From positions 595,582 through 659,581 of the forward strand of contig MNCI01000967.1 in NCBI GenBank assembly GCA_015680685.1: DNA of 64,000 nt, in the 5' to 3' direction. The notes under the pieces were generated by a model. The model was not told the DNA's origin. It was given only the letters and a program-made list of their open reading frames with translations, and did not search any database. The translations under genes and the position numbers were made by a program. Source of the stretch: Gnetum montanum (taxonomy: Eukaryota; Streptophyta; Gnetopsida; Gnetales; Gnetaceae). Each line of letters begins with the position of its first letter. The first letter of the stretch is position 1. Positions 22,512 through 34,499 of this stretch are shown here, one piece after another.

Positions 22512-23873
22512 ATATCCACTTTGTAAGTTTGTCACCCAATAAGTGTTTGGAATGATGGTATGAACTGTTTTCATGTTGATTGCTAATGTTTGGGTTTTAC
22601 CTTTAAGTCATAATGTTGATACTAAGGTATGTTTCTTTTGATATGGCAGGCAATGAGACCACTTTATCCATCCTTCCACCAGTTTCTATGGTCTCTCTCA
22701 GCTTGGAAATGTACAGTGCCCTTCTAATAAGAACTTTAATGAATTGGTGACTGGGCATTTCTCAAACTAAGGAAGGACTCAAGGATTGAAAAGGGTGTGA
22801 GGTCAAGGGAACTTGATGCATTTGTGTTGGCCATTCTCTTGGGTGCTTGGATGTTTTATTTTTGAGTTTTCTCGTCGTTCCGATGTTACCCCAATTATCA
22901 GAAGCTGAGACAATAAAAATAAAAAGTCTTTGAATGGTGTGGTTCTCACGCATAAAAAAAAAAAACTAAGTGAGAATTCAAAGCACACCCCTTAGACGAA
23001 ATAAACTTGGGCTACAAGCATTGGTTATGGAACCAAAAGTGTTCTCTCTAACTAAGGCCTTTCTTGCTTTCCATTCTCTCCTTTGTTTTGTTGGAATGGT
23101 GGTGACTCTTGGGGAAGGCATCCTTGTTATCCAAGTGGATGGTTTAGCCGAATGCATTGATGCGAAGTCACTAGATGTGGTTGGTTTGAGGCCGAACTTG
23201 GAATGGGATTTGCTAAGTCACATTAATCATGAACTACACAAGGGGTTGTACACCACCTTGTTCTTGAGATTCCATTCCATTCTATTCTCTCCATCCTTCT
23301 CTCCATTGTTCACCTCATTGTCGGTTGTCTCAGTAGTGTATATATTTTGGTTGATGCATTATTTTCTTTTTGGTAAATTCTTGGAGTTAAGACTTTAACT
23401 CCTGTTCCAAATGACATTCCCAGAGCCTACGGACTCTTTGAATGTGGCTTTGTCAGGGCAGTAAAGGACATGAGCCTGCTTTGGGGAGGACCCACTGACA
23501 TTCCTATTTGGTGCACCAGTTAACTTCTTTTCCGTAACATTTTTGCAATTAATTTTATTTTGTTCATTACCATCTTGAGATCCATTCCCTCGATGCTATA
23601 GTTGTCCCTTTTTATCTATCTTTCTTAATCCTTTCCTTTATCCATTCTAACGCTACCGGAGGTTCGTGATTAGTCATGGGGGTACGAGGCCCGATTTTTT
23701 TGATTTTCTCCTAGCCCCAAATTTTTTTGATTTTCTTCCTAACCCCTACACCTTCGGTAGTCATCATTACTATATCTCCCAATCCATATCAGCCATACCA
23801 CAACCTAGCCAATGAACTTACACCGAAGTAGGGTATCAATTACATGATGATTCATTTACCATTGCTAATATAA
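22512..23873 (+). other. E1 post-integrase noncoding region
   Basis: Shared with E3 63000-64000 and, reversed, with E2 10900-11850. Landmarks are GGTGTGAGGTCAAGGGA, AATTCAAAGCACACCCCTTA and CATGAGCCTGCTTTGGGGAG. The open frame at 22970-23398 has no recognisable protein and no counterpart frame in E3. A T-rich patch with two near-identical 20-base runs lies at 23694-23740. Confidence 0.55.
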
Positions 23874-24084
23874 GATTATGTTGTATGTGCAGATGGCGAT
23901 CATGCAATAACAGACTGGATCTGGAGGGAACACATGGAATGGAGCAGTGCTATAGCAGCTATGCAAGGAGTAAGATCGATGGCGCGCTTACTGATGGACA
24001 ACAGAAGGTGCAATCTTGGTGTTGGCAGTAGCAACACTTCTTTCTCTCTCTCTCTTTCTTTCTCAGCTGCTAACTAAGGCCTAA
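23874..24084 (+). pseudogene. Possible C-terminal remnant of E1 post-pol ORF
   Basis: A 69-codon open frame reads ADGDHAITDWIWREHMEWSS, then AIAAMQGVRSMARLLMDN, and ends in a Ser/Leu run with stop TAA at 24082-24084. It has no recognised domain. A splice-acceptor-like TTGTATGTGCAG precedes it (23881-23892). It sits just before the conserved pre-PPT block, where the E2 post-pol ORF ends, but the two do not align, so descent from that ORF is a guess. Confidence 0.35.
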
Positions 24085-24245
24085 TGTCATTGTAATAAGG
24101 TGTTCACCCTCGTTGTCATGAACACCAGTTTTGTCAAATCTTGTAATGATGATCTGTTCACATGTCATCCCATTAGTTTCATTCCCCTCAATAATCCCAT
24201 ACCTTTCCAATATTTTGTAAGGACCTCGAGGACAAGTTTTCATTC

Positions 24246-24258
24246 AGTCATGGGGGTA
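24246..24258 (+). other. E1 polypurine tract
   Basis: AGTCATGGGGGTA ends immediately before the 3' LTR. The 50 bp upstream (CCCATACCTT, then AGTTTTCATTC) are shared with E2. The 11-mer AGTCATGGGGG also occurs at 21004, 22271 and 23672. Confidence 0.75.
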
Positions 24259-25278
24259 TGATGAGATGTGATATTGTGGCCATCGTGATATTACATCCCA
24301 TGCGATATCGCGTCCTCCCATGCAATATCGCGTATGCAATATTGCAGTTCGCCACCAAGTCTATAAATAAGAGGCGGCTCTCCCTTGTTTCCTCTTCCTG
24401 GGCTAGAAGTAGGGAAACTCTGGCAGTTTGATCACTTCAGAGGTAGAATATTTTCCATGTGCCCGCAGTAGAAGTCCTAAAGTGAACGGATCTTTATTCG
24501 AGCAACATTGTACTTGAACATAAGTTGTGTACGACAATAAAGACGAGCTTCTTGGATAAACCTTGCAGTGCATGGAATAGGATTTTATTTTAATGTTATT
24601 TATTGCTTTATCTCTCTCACCCTTAAACTCCTAGAATGTGGAGTGAGTATGACTTGATTACGAGCATCTAAGGATGTGTACAAATAGTCAAGGAATTGGT
24701 TGCTCATTGCAACGCGGTATGAGTACGACTTGATTACGAGCATCTAGTGTGACTACTTGGTAACCTAGTGGCATATTCAGGATCTGCGCTTAGTAATCCC
24801 AGTGGTAGTTGTGCACAAAAATGTGTACGGTTAGTCAAGGAATCAGCTGCTCATCACACTTAGGCTAGATTCTCAGTATGACCACTTTGAGCACGTGCAT
24901 TACACATGGTGATCCCAACAACGATTAGCGTTTGGTAGCCGCAGTTGCATCGGTTCCTGGTGTGTACGGTAAGTGGGAACGGATGCTGAAGCTAGGTTAA
25001 TTTAGACTTAGTCATTAGTTAGAATTAGTACTTAGTTTCTCAACCCTTCACCTTGTTAACATAGGAGACATAAAACATAAAAAGATATATAAATCATATA
25101 CCTCGGACTTACTTAACCATACACCATGACAACTACAAGTAAGTCTGGGAAGACAACGAATGATTAACCCCAAGTGTTCCATGGGGCGTGTAGGCACTTA
25201 GTCTGTGGAGTTCGACCGAATCATGTGTGCTATGCTCATTTCGTATGGTTGACTGTAGGGGTACCTTACCACTCATCA
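24259..25278 (+). repeat. E1 3' LTR
   Basis: TGATGAGATGTGATATTG to CTTACCACTCATCA, 1020 bp. TATA box at 24362-24369. It carries the same internal patch duplications as the 5' LTR, so these predate the insertion. CpG positions such as GCGATATCGC are partly changed to GCAATATCGC. Confidence 0.9.
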
Positions 25279-25283
25279 CATAT
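25279..25283. repeat. E1 target-site duplication, right copy
   Basis: CATAT, identical to 17778-17782. Confidence 0.9.
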
Positions 25284-25994
25284 GATTTTTATCATTTTTT
25301 ATGTTTTATCTTCTAAGTTGCCTAAAAATAAAGAATAAAGAATAAAGATATTTAATTGCTAATTTAATATAATAACTCACATTTAACTAATCCTAACATA
25401 AGCATCTGTTCCCACTTGCCGTACATGTCCTAAATAGGCTTAATGCTACTGGGTTACCAAATGTTAAGTGTTACTGGGATTACCAAGTGTCAAGTGTATG
25501 GTAGAAGTGGTTATACTTATGTGCTTAATTAATTTCTATTTAATCAATCTTAATCTAGCTTAATTTAGCTTAAATTAGCTTAATTTAATTACTTAAAGCA
25601 TTAAAGGAAATTTCTTAAAAGATTAAATGCATAAAGGAAATAATTAATCTATTTCAAAGTGTTGCAAGGTTTATCAAAAAGCTCATCTTTATTGTCGCAC
25701 ACACTACAATGCTTAGGTACAACAGTGCTCAAATAAAGATTTGTACACTCTTTGACTCCTACTATAGGCACTTAGAAAATATTCTAGCTTTCAAGTGGAA
25801 AAACTGGTAGAGCTTTGCTACAACTATGAGACTTATTACCATAAATGTAGCTTGTGATATCATATTTATTAGCGAAATAGGGAGCCTCGTTGATGGGTAC
25901 ACATTAATGAGTCAAACCCTACATCGACAGGATCATGTTGATGGGGTTGTATCGACAACATCCTATCAATGCAGCCAACCATGATGCTTCATCA
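25284..25994 (-). repeat. E2 5' LTR, inner piece right of E1
   Basis: Continues the LTR from GATTTTTATCATTTTTTATG and aligns with 6442-7128. It ends CTTCATCA at 25994. Together with 17604-17782 it gives an LTR of about 890 bp. Confidence 0.85.
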
Positions 25995-26959
25995 CCAATG
26001 ATTAGGGGCTTCTGATGAGGAGCTATGTTACCCTATTATTTCTTTGATGGATGCACTTGATGCAAATATGATAAGAATGGTTGTAGAGTTAGTAGCTAAT
26101 GAAGTAGAGGGATGGATCAAATTAGTGCATTGACCTAATTCTAAGTGTTTTATCCATGTGTTAGGAGGACAACATAAAAAATATATAATATGTCATTAGG
26201 AAGAAGAGGAGAGAAAAAGAGTAGTTATTCTATATTGAGGTAGTGTCTTTTGAAAAATATTTTCAAATCACCAATCACAAAAATTGCTAACCATGTTGAG
26301 TAGTAGCTAAAAAGGCCAAGAATATGTTAACGAATGTTAATGTCAATGTCTTTTCATTTATGGGTATTCTACTATTTATTGGTTGAAATTGCCTCATAGT
26401 TTGTGAAGAAATAACACATTAGGATCCATAGAATCTTTTGAAAGGTTCTAGAAGGTTTTGGATGGAAGAATTGATATGTAAATACGAATATTAATGTCGA
26501 ATGTTGAATGTACGATTGACGCTAGATGTTGAAGAGTTGAAATACTAAAAAAGTGAAATTTGATGTGGGATGTTAAAAGTAGATCTAATGTGGAACATCA
26601 AAAGATACAAGTAGAATTAATGATGGAGTTGACATCAGACGTAGAAACTAAAAACTGAAGAGGAAAAACCAAAAAAACATTGCTAGTGATGTGAAACATC
26701 ATTTCTAGAAAGTTAAAGATGGAGATCCATAAACAACATTGTAGATGATGTAAAATGTTGAATTTGGATTGCTAAAGATGGCTTTGAGTTGGGAAGCCAT
26801 AGAATGTACTTGACTTATGTAGAAAAAGTTAAAGCGGGTACAACATTACGCCCTCTAGATGGATTCCGCTAAAAAACTAAAGGAGAATCTATCAAGAAAA
26901 GATACAAGCTGGCATGTGCCTATAAGAGGATTAGATAAATCAAGATGATAGGGGAGAAA
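25995..26959. other. Unassigned, possibly 3' region of E5
   Basis: No protein is recognised. Between about 26480 and 26800 short GATGT and AACATC words recur in both orientations (GATGTGAAACATC and relatives). Similar words appear at 29880-30240 and 34080-34300. No clean LTR boundary was found. Confidence 0.45.
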
Positions 26960-27800
26960 GTCTGGGACATCGCCAATACATCTACGGTGGAGTGCTATGT
27001 GATAGATGTGTGGCATGGCTAGATCCTAGGAAGTATACATGAACATGTAGCTAAGGCATTTTTTAATGCACTCAATTCTCTTGATCACACTCTCATTGGA
27101 GTAAAGTAGAGACACTCATTTGGCCTCACCAATGTTGAGCATACAAAGCAAAAGAGATAAAGAAAGAAAGAGAAATGGTAGAAAGTGAAAAGAGAGATCA
27201 TTAAAAAGTAGGAGAAGCATCTTAGGGACATTACCAATACACCAATAGTGAGATGCTATGTCATAGAAGTGGGACATGACTATATCACTAAAGTCAACCT
27301 CTTCCTTGCCTTACTCATATGCAAATTTCACACTCCTTATGTCACTCTTCACTTAATACTTCCTTACTACATTGGGAAAGAGACATCTGTTTGGCCTCAC
27401 TAATGCTGAATATAGATAGAAATGGCAGTAGATGAGGAGTGGGAATAAGAGGAAGAAGAGAGATATAGTACAGGTGAGAAAAAGTTATAGTATGAGAAAT
27501 TGGAAAGTAAAAAAGCAAGGTGAAGAAAAGAGGATATTACCCATACACCTATCATGAGAACAATGCTATGTCATAGAAGTGGGACATGGCTAAATATTAC
27601 ACATTGTATGGTTGAAAAGTATGTCATATATACTATCAAAGTAACCCCTCCATGTTCCACTCAAAAATACACTTAATCACACCCTCATGTAAAGCAATGA
27701 GATATTCAGTCATTCAAAAATGTCACTGGTTATGATGAGCACATAGTGTAGAATGGGATAGATAACATAGGGAAGTAGGAAGAAAATAACTAGATAAATA
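26960..27800 (-). repeat. Degenerate tandem array, unit about 260-300 bp
   Basis: Two blocks alternate. One (near 26964, 27223 and 27530) reads like GGGACATTACCAATACACC, then GCTATGTCATAGAAGTGGGA. The other (near 27105, 27375 and 27700) reads like TTTGGCCTCACCAATGTTGA. There are three copies of the first and a partial fourth period. It lies downstream of the minus-strand integrase relic, where Tat-lineage elements carry tandem repeats in their 3' region. Confidence 0.65.
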
Positions 27801-28089
27801 GTAGAATATTAGATAGAGAGGAGGCTTGTAAATGTAAAATGATATAACCAAAACATGATTTAGAGAAAACATGTTATCCTGATATAGTAAATAGCAAACT
27901 ACTACTAGGAGAACGCTTGTTCAGTCTTGAATATCTAGTAGGTTCAATGATGTAGTTTGGTTACATGTATTAGTGCTTGAGGTAGCTTCTATTGATAAGA
28001 TCTAGAAAATGTTATCCTTCTAGATTAGACAAAATGTATGTGCCATTTTTTAGAGGTTAAACCACTAGAAAAGGACTCTACTAGTTGGG

Positions 28090-28825
28090 AGAAAACTTTG
28101 AATATCTAGAACTCAAAAAATTGGCAAAGCACTAGACCATCTTCATGAATCTCTTTGACTTGAATGCATTTGGAGAAGTGACATTGAATATTTTCTTAAT
28201 ATTCATGCAAGTATTGAAGAGTAGCTTGTTGATTTTCTTCAAGAGGATCCATCTGAATGCATTACATGTTATTGTTATCCTTATTTGAATGTCAATCATG
28301 TAGAGTAACATGGAGAGATGGAATAAAGAGCTTAATTGGTAAGATTGCCTCAAAACCATAGGTTAAAAAATATGGAGTTTGACCAATGGCTGTACAAAAA
28401 GTGATACTATAGACCCAAAGGACATAGGATTACCATGTATGCCAATTGCATTGGGTTTTATTGACCATAGTATGAAGGAAATGGATGAGAGTTTTATTAG
28501 TGGACTTGGACTAACTATTAAACTAAGGATAGTAGGGTGACAAAAAAGATTGAATGATGGGGTACATGGAATAGAAATCAGCTACCTCCTTACCTTTGAA
28601 TTGAGATTCGTTGTTTGTTACAATTTGGAGAGGCACACTAAGATGATATGTGGTGAAGGATGAAGTGGTAGATGAAGTGGGATTTAGTAGAATGCAAAGG
28701 AACAACCTCTAGTCACTTAGTGAAGTATTCCATAGTAGTTAGAATAAATTGGTGCCCAATAGATGAAGGAGGGCTACTAGCACTAATAATACCTAAAATT
28801 TTTTTCTAAAAGGACCATGTGATCT
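28090..28825 (-). pseudogene. E5 integrase relic (Tat-like)
   Basis: The minus-strand read gives ILGIISASSPPSSIGHQFIL, TTMEYFTK, LEVVPLHSTKSHFIYHFILH, IVTNNESQFKGKEVADF, IIQSFLSPYYP, NWHTW, TPYFLTYGFEAILPIKL and, at the C-terminal side, ATLQYLHEY and ENIQCHFSKCIQVKEIHEDG. This order matches a Ty3/gypsy integrase core and C-terminal domain of the Tat type. The family's TDNG catalytic Asp is Asn here. Frame changes and stops are frequent. No RT is seen upstream; an antisense gene relic lies there instead. Confidence 0.7.
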
Positions 28826-30897
28826 AAGATATGTTAAACTCTTGTGAAGGAACATAGAGAAGAGAAATTTCAAGATTAAAGGACAAGGAAGAATTTGAAT
28901 AGGCAATCATTTTTACCTAGGCTAGAATCAAAGAGTTAGAGTTATCATCTAAAAGGTGAAGATTTTAAAAGCTAAGTTAAGTGATGTAAAAAACTAGCAG
29001 ACTTCAAAATTCCTAAAGTGCATGTCATTTTTAAGTTATAAAAGCAGTGGTAAGAAGAAAATTTAGACACGAAAGCTTTCATTTTCATGAAGCAAATTTG
29101 AGAATTGATGCATGAGCAACTAAAAAGAAACGAAGCAAACTTCCGAAAACAACATGGAAAGTGGTAGAAGTAGTAGGTAGCAACTAGAGGTGGGTTCACT
29201 AATAGCATGGGATTACCTCAACTCTACTCACTCCGTTCTAGAGGTTACATGTAAGTTACCCAAACCCTAGTTAAGGATTTTTACTAAGTTTTACTGTTAC
29301 TGGTTTTGTGCCATGACGACTTTGTTTGAATTTCAAATTTTTGGAAGATTTTGCTAGCAAGATGCAATGCTAGACTTGAATTTAACATCATGTAGAGATT
29401 TAGCCAAGTTTTTAACATTTAGATTAAGCTTGTATTTTGAGTTTTGAGGATCTTTAGAATTTTTTAGATCTACCATTAGAAATTGAATGCATGTGTTGAT
29501 TTTTTAGTTTATCTTGTTGATATATTGAAAATGCATCAAAATCTAGGTTTTGTAGAAAATTTTTGTGATGAAATCAAGGGAACAAAGACTTAATATTGTT
29601 GTTATAGTGCATCAAGCAAAGATGTAGCAAGGACAAAGAATTTTACAATTTGTATGTTATTATAAGTTAAATCTATTAGATGCATTATATAGTGTAGGTA
29701 AAAATAAAATAAAATCAATGTCTTCATAGACAACTTCACAACCATGTTTGCAAATGTTGAGAAAACATGATTTTTGAGGGTTTCTCCATCAAGAACATAA
29801 CATAGCAAGAATATGACATGAGGCTTCAATGCGAGAGTGCTTTTCCTTAAGTGTTAAAAAAGATAGAATGATGTTGCATGTCAAAAGTGCTTTTTGATGT
29901 AAAATGTTAATAACTTTAATGTTAGTATAGAATGTTCTTGTCAAATTCCATATAGAAAATTGAATAACTCTTTACATTAAAATAATTGATGTAAAATGTT
30001 AGAGTTATAGATGTTTTTTTCCAAACATTTTATTTTAATTTTGATGTTTCACATTAATTTATATCTATGTAAAATGTAAAAACTATATTATGCAACAAAG
30101 GAAAAAGCTTTGATGTATATATTTTTGCCAAACAACTAAGCTCTAAGTCTAAGGGTGATGTACTATGTTAGAGTTTCATTTTCAATGTAAGACATCAAAG
30201 TTATCAGCTAGGAGTTGATATATCACGTAGAAAATTTGAAATGGTTTCAATGTGAGATCCATCCATTTTCAAGATGTTTTAATGTTTAGCCAATATTTTG
30301 ATATCAGGCTATGTTTTTGATGCCAAAAATATTTGTTTGTTTGTTTTAGGGATGTTATTATACCTAGGCTCCTTGTAATTAAGCCTATGTACTTTGTTCT
30401 TGTAAATGAAAGAAGTATCATAGAAAATAAATGGAGGAAGTTAGGACTAATTCTGAGCAAGCCTCTTTTTTTTTTATGACAACATGTTGGTGCCATCCAA
30501 GCTATAGGTAAGAAAGGAAGCTATTGAATTTTTAAAGATTTGCATCACTCATTTTTATGTGGTGATTTGAACTAGGCTAGACAAAGAGGTAATTCTAAGA
30601 GCCATAAAGACAATCCTTCTAGAATTCTTTGCTAAGCTCACAAAAATAATCTTTTAGCTATTGTTAGGTATTGAGGAGTTGTTGAGGAATGTTTTGATAT
30701 ATAGGAGATACTTGGACAAGCTATGGGAAAGAACATTGGAAATTCAATGCCAATAGCACATTGATACGAAAAATCCAAATTTCCAAGGCAATGTCCAATC
30801 CACTAGGCTCTTAGAATTTTGTTGAGAGGTGAGTTAAAAGCTTAAGAGTTGGGAAATTTTAGTCTATTTTTGCCTTAAAGGAACTAACCTTTAGGTT
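28826..30897. other. Unassigned stretch upstream of the plus-strand gene
   Basis: No protein motif is recognised on either strand. 29880-30240 repeats the GATGTAAAATGTT word many times. It may hold the 5' exons or promoter of the gene at 30898-34016, or a worn LTR of E5; neither could be shown. Confidence 0.4.
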
Positions 30898-33800
30898 TTG
30901 TTATGTAGGTTCAATGATCTAAACATGCAAAGTCTTGATCATTTGGTATTTTTGCAGAACTTGTTGCAAGATCTCTCCCAGCATCGAGATTGGAGACCTC
31001 AGGTGATGTCCCATTTTGATACCAAGTACAAGAAGTTAAGATTGCACAAGTTTTGGAATGAGTATAATAAAAAAGATGGCTTCATCCATTATAAAATAAA
31101 GTCCATAGTGAGAATATAGAATGGTCAAAAAGGATTAAGAATCATCCTAAGCTCGAAGGATAAGCAGAAGTTAGTTTAGCTTTATGTATTTTGTTGTTGT
31201 TTTTAGACGTTAGATAGAAGAAAGAGTTACTAATGGTCATTTATTCTTACTTGTAGCTTAAATAAGCATTGATGACATTAAGTTTATTAATGTCATGAGA
31301 GTGATGAAAGATTTTGAGATGAAATCCACTAGTGAGGTGCAAAACACTGAAAAGTGGCTTTTTAAGAAAGAAGGGATGAGATATTTTAACAAGGCTTAAT
31401 AGGACAACAATTTTGTATACTTAGGCTTAAAGCATTTCTATCCTAGTGCAACAAGGTGTGTACATCTAATAAAGAGCTATTCAGTAGAAAAGTAGATGTT
31501 TAAACCGGAAGCAAGTGATCATCACTTGGGATCTAGCTACATTGAGGTATTGGTTGGGATTCCTAGAGCGGGGAATAAAGATTGATAGTTCAAAGCTAGA
31601 TTTTGTAGAACTAGTAGTCATGGAGGAATAGGCTAGTTCAAAGAAGAGGAATGTCATTAAAGTTCACAATGTGAGCAATGAAGACATGAAGAAGTTATTT
31701 CCTTTGTTTGAAAAATGACTCTTTTGCAATAAGGTAGAATACAAATGTAAGTTAATATCTAGATGATTAGATGGATCATATTGGTCACCGGTGATCTATC
31801 AAGGGGTAGTGGATGAAATGAAGAAGCTACCCCATGAGGATAAGAAGGAAAAGAGGAAGATAGTGAGCAAGTAGTTTAATTTTGAGTTTTATAGTAAATT
31901 AATAAAATTAGCGACAACATTATTTGCTTGTAGAGAACAGAAGCAAGTTGACATTGATTTAGAAGTAGATTTCAAGCCACCATTGTGGCAACACTTAGGA
32001 AGTTTGATGTATGCGAATAGCATGAGAGGTGGTGATCCTTTGACATCAGCATCAAAGACTAAAGAAGAGGTTAGGTCCTTTGTGTTTTATAGCATTGAGG
32101 AACCTTCAAAGAAAATAAGTAGTGCTGCAAAAGTAGGGAAGAAGTGGATTTTTGAGGGCACCTCTAGAATTATAAAAAAGGGATGGGCATCAAGAAAGAG
32201 GAAACCTCTTTCTAAGAAGAAAATTTAGTCTAAGACTCTAGAATTTAAAGTCTTCCAGGAGCAATTAGATATATGAATAAGTAAGTTTTTCATGTACTTT
32301 TGTAAACTTTTATGTTAAGTGTTATTTATGTAATCTAATTTTTAGTTTTAAAATCATTAGGGAACAATATGTATTGCAAAAGTTGCTTGAGATAGAAGAG
32401 TACTAGCACATGAAGTAAGAAGACTATGTTTTAGTCTTTCTTCAATCTCTGAAGATTAAAACATGAGTCAAGAAAAAAAAGGATTTATTACATGACTTGT
32501 TTTCATTCAAGAAAAATGAAGGAAATGGAGAAAGTATTGCTTTTTCTAACCTCTTCGATTTAAAACTTGATGGAACATGTCAAGAAGAAAAGGAGGGTGG
32601 TGATAGAGAAAGAGATGAATTACTAGAGTTCAAGACCCCTACTATATCTCTAGCAAACATCATTCCACCAACTAGTAAACTAGTTTTGAGTGATGCGGAG
32701 GTTGACAAATGGATTAAGAAAGTACCAAGTTCTAAGCTTTTCATGTCATATGGTAAGTATAAATGATGCTACATCAAAAGTTCATAGATTGATTATTTTG
32801 ACGTTGAAGAGCCTTAATCATTATTTTCTTTGTGAGAGATAAAATGGGAAATTTGGGCTAGTGTGAAGATAAGCCAATGGTGTTGGAAGGCTTGGCAGAG
32901 GATATGGAGATAAAGTTGACACTAATATATCCAAAAGAAGGCTAGGTAGAAATATTATTACTATAGAATAACATTCACTATTAGAGATATAGAATTTCAC
33001 ATTCTCTTATTTTCCATGTAGAAATAAAGATAAAATTAGATAAGGATTAGATTACATTTTATGATTTAGCAATAAACATAGGCATAGCATTAGAGAAGGT
33101 TTCTGTTGACAAAATAAGTGCTACTCTCAACTATGCTAAGGATATGGGAGTGTTGGCCATAGAGCATGGCAACATCAATGTCATACTTCTAGATTCATTG
33201 TAGCTAGTATGAAAAGATATAGAAGAATAGGAAAGACAAATAAAGATGATGTCAGACTAGGTGGATCTATTGGAAGCAAAGATTTGAGGTAGTAATATAG
33301 TCAAATATAATCCTTCTTTCCATGAATACTAGAGAGAAAGAAATAAAGTTGTGGAGTTTCAAAGGGTACTAATGGAAAGCAAGCAGTTAGCCTTGGTAAT
33401 AACACATTCGATGATTAGTCTAAGAAGCTCAACAATAGCATGGAGAGCTAGGGAAGTAAGCATCAAACTAATAAGTGATGGTACAAAAGAGAGTACCACA
33501 AGATACTAAAGGAGAATAAAAGTTTATATGTAGATAGAAAATTAAAAAGTTTATTTATTAAATAGATTAAGTTGGAAGAATTATTTGAAGATTTTGCAAA
33601 TAGTATGGTAATTATCACACAGGAAGAAGGACAAAGTTACTTGAAGAGGAACCTATAGTAGAAGGAGATGAAGATGATATTTCACTAGGAGAGCCAAAGG
33701 CTTATGAGGAGGAGTGGATAAACATTCTATCAAAGATTCCAAGATCAACATTTGATAGATTAGACATAGCCAACCTAAGCTTGAAGGAGATAGAACATTA

Positions 33801-34016
33801 AATTTTGGAAATCTATAAAGAGATGCAGGGTAAGCATCAAAACTTTAGGTGTTCATTTTATTTTAGTTCATCTAAATGATAAACTAAAGTAAAAATAACC
33901 TATTTTTCTTGATTTTGTATGTAGACCTTGGAGAAAGTAATCAAAAACTAGCAAAAGAAGCTACTCTGATAGAAATCAATGAAGAGGTAGAGGAGAAAGC
34001 TACTAGGAAAGAATAA
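30898..34016 (+). pseudogene. Intron-containing gene relic, antisense to E5
   Basis: Coherent coding blocks on the plus strand are separated by splice-like signals: acceptor ending 30908, acceptor TTACTTGTAG ending 31255, donor GTAAGT at 32281 with acceptor near 32344 or 32360, donor GTAAGT at 32753, donor GTAAGC at 33830 and acceptor TTTTGTATGTAG ending 33924. Blocks include HRDWRPQVMSHFDTKYKKL, KHFYPSATRCVHLIKSYS, SSYIEVLVGIPRAGNK, WQHLGSLMYANSMRGGDPLT and an acidic end EVEEKATRKE with stop at 34014-34016. Stops are mostly TAG. The IEVLVGIPRAG block recalls the ITG-IPR-G pattern of putative plant transposon proteins; this is weak. Function unknown. It lies opposite to E5 between protease and integrase. 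Confidence 0.5.
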
Positions 34017-34499
34017 GGCTTTTGAGAAGCATATTTGTATTTTTGTATTATTTCCACATCATTTGTATTCAACAAAAAATTTTTTATAAAAGTTCAAGTG
34101 TATTTGACATTGAAATAAGATGTCACATTAAAAGTTATGATGTGCATTGATTGTACAAAAGTTTGAGAAAATAAATAGTTTTTTCACATCAATTTAAACT
34201 TAGCCATCTTTTGTGCATTGATATTTAGAATTAACATGATGTTTTAAAGCTAAAAATTGATTAATAGTGTAATGTTGCCTACAAATAATAAGTGATTAAG
34301 ATTTTAAGTAAAAACAAAATGTCAATTTTGTGCTCTAATCATCATTACTTTATGATAGCAAATAGTAGAAAAATAGTTAAAGAAAAATCGTAATAGAAAC
34401 TAGTAGATGTCTACTACTTAGTAGCAAATAAAAATAGATTTATGAAATAGCTTATATATCTAAGATGATTTTATTCATGATGAACTTTTAAGTAGTTTA
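34017..34499. other. AT-rich 3' flank of the antisense gene
   Basis: Likely 3' untranslated sequence of the gene above (TATTTGTATTTTTGTATT, then AACAAAAAATTTTTTATAAA). No coding content is recognised. Confidence 0.4.

Larger units (their letters stand above)
17783..25278 (+). mobile_element. E1: pol-less Athila-like element with complete termini
   Basis: LTRs of 1054 and 1020 bp, both TGATGAG to TCATCA, are bounded by identical CATAT target duplications. A tRNA-Asp-type primer site follows the 5' LTR and a PPT abuts the 3' LTR. Gag and protease are present. The segment for RT, RNase H and integrase (about 2.9 kb in E3) is absent across a junction near 22225-22245. Of the long post-pol ORF only a possible C-terminal remnant is left. 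It is the most recently inserted element I can date by its context, lying inside the E2 LTR. Confidence 0.9.
6246..25994 (-). mobile_element. E2: Athila-like Ty3/gypsy element, split by E1
   Basis: Two related LTRs (6246-7128, and 17604-17782 plus 25284-25994) bracket a minus-strand internal region with gag, protease, RT, RNase H, integrase and a long post-pol ORF in Ty3/gypsy order. A PPT-like purine run abuts the 3' LTR. Flanks CCAAG and CCAAT form an imperfect 5-bp duplication. Without E1 the element is about 12.2 kb, typical for Athila-type elements. The primer site and gag N-terminus are deleted. All genes are broken, and the integrase and protease have lost catalytic residues. Confidence 0.85.

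Noticed and set aside
22970-23398. Open frame of 142 codons in E1
   Set aside because: The aligned region in E3 and E2 has no corresponding open frame, so it is noncoding.
24040-24064. Pyrimidine tract TTCTCTCTCTCTCTTTC followed by AG as a splice acceptor
   Set aside because: It falls inside a continuous small open frame and may be a CT microsatellite; without transcripts it cannot be called.
28972-29208. Minus-strand open frame upstream of the E5 integrase
   Set aside because: Phe/Ser/Cys-rich translation with no RNase H or RT motif.
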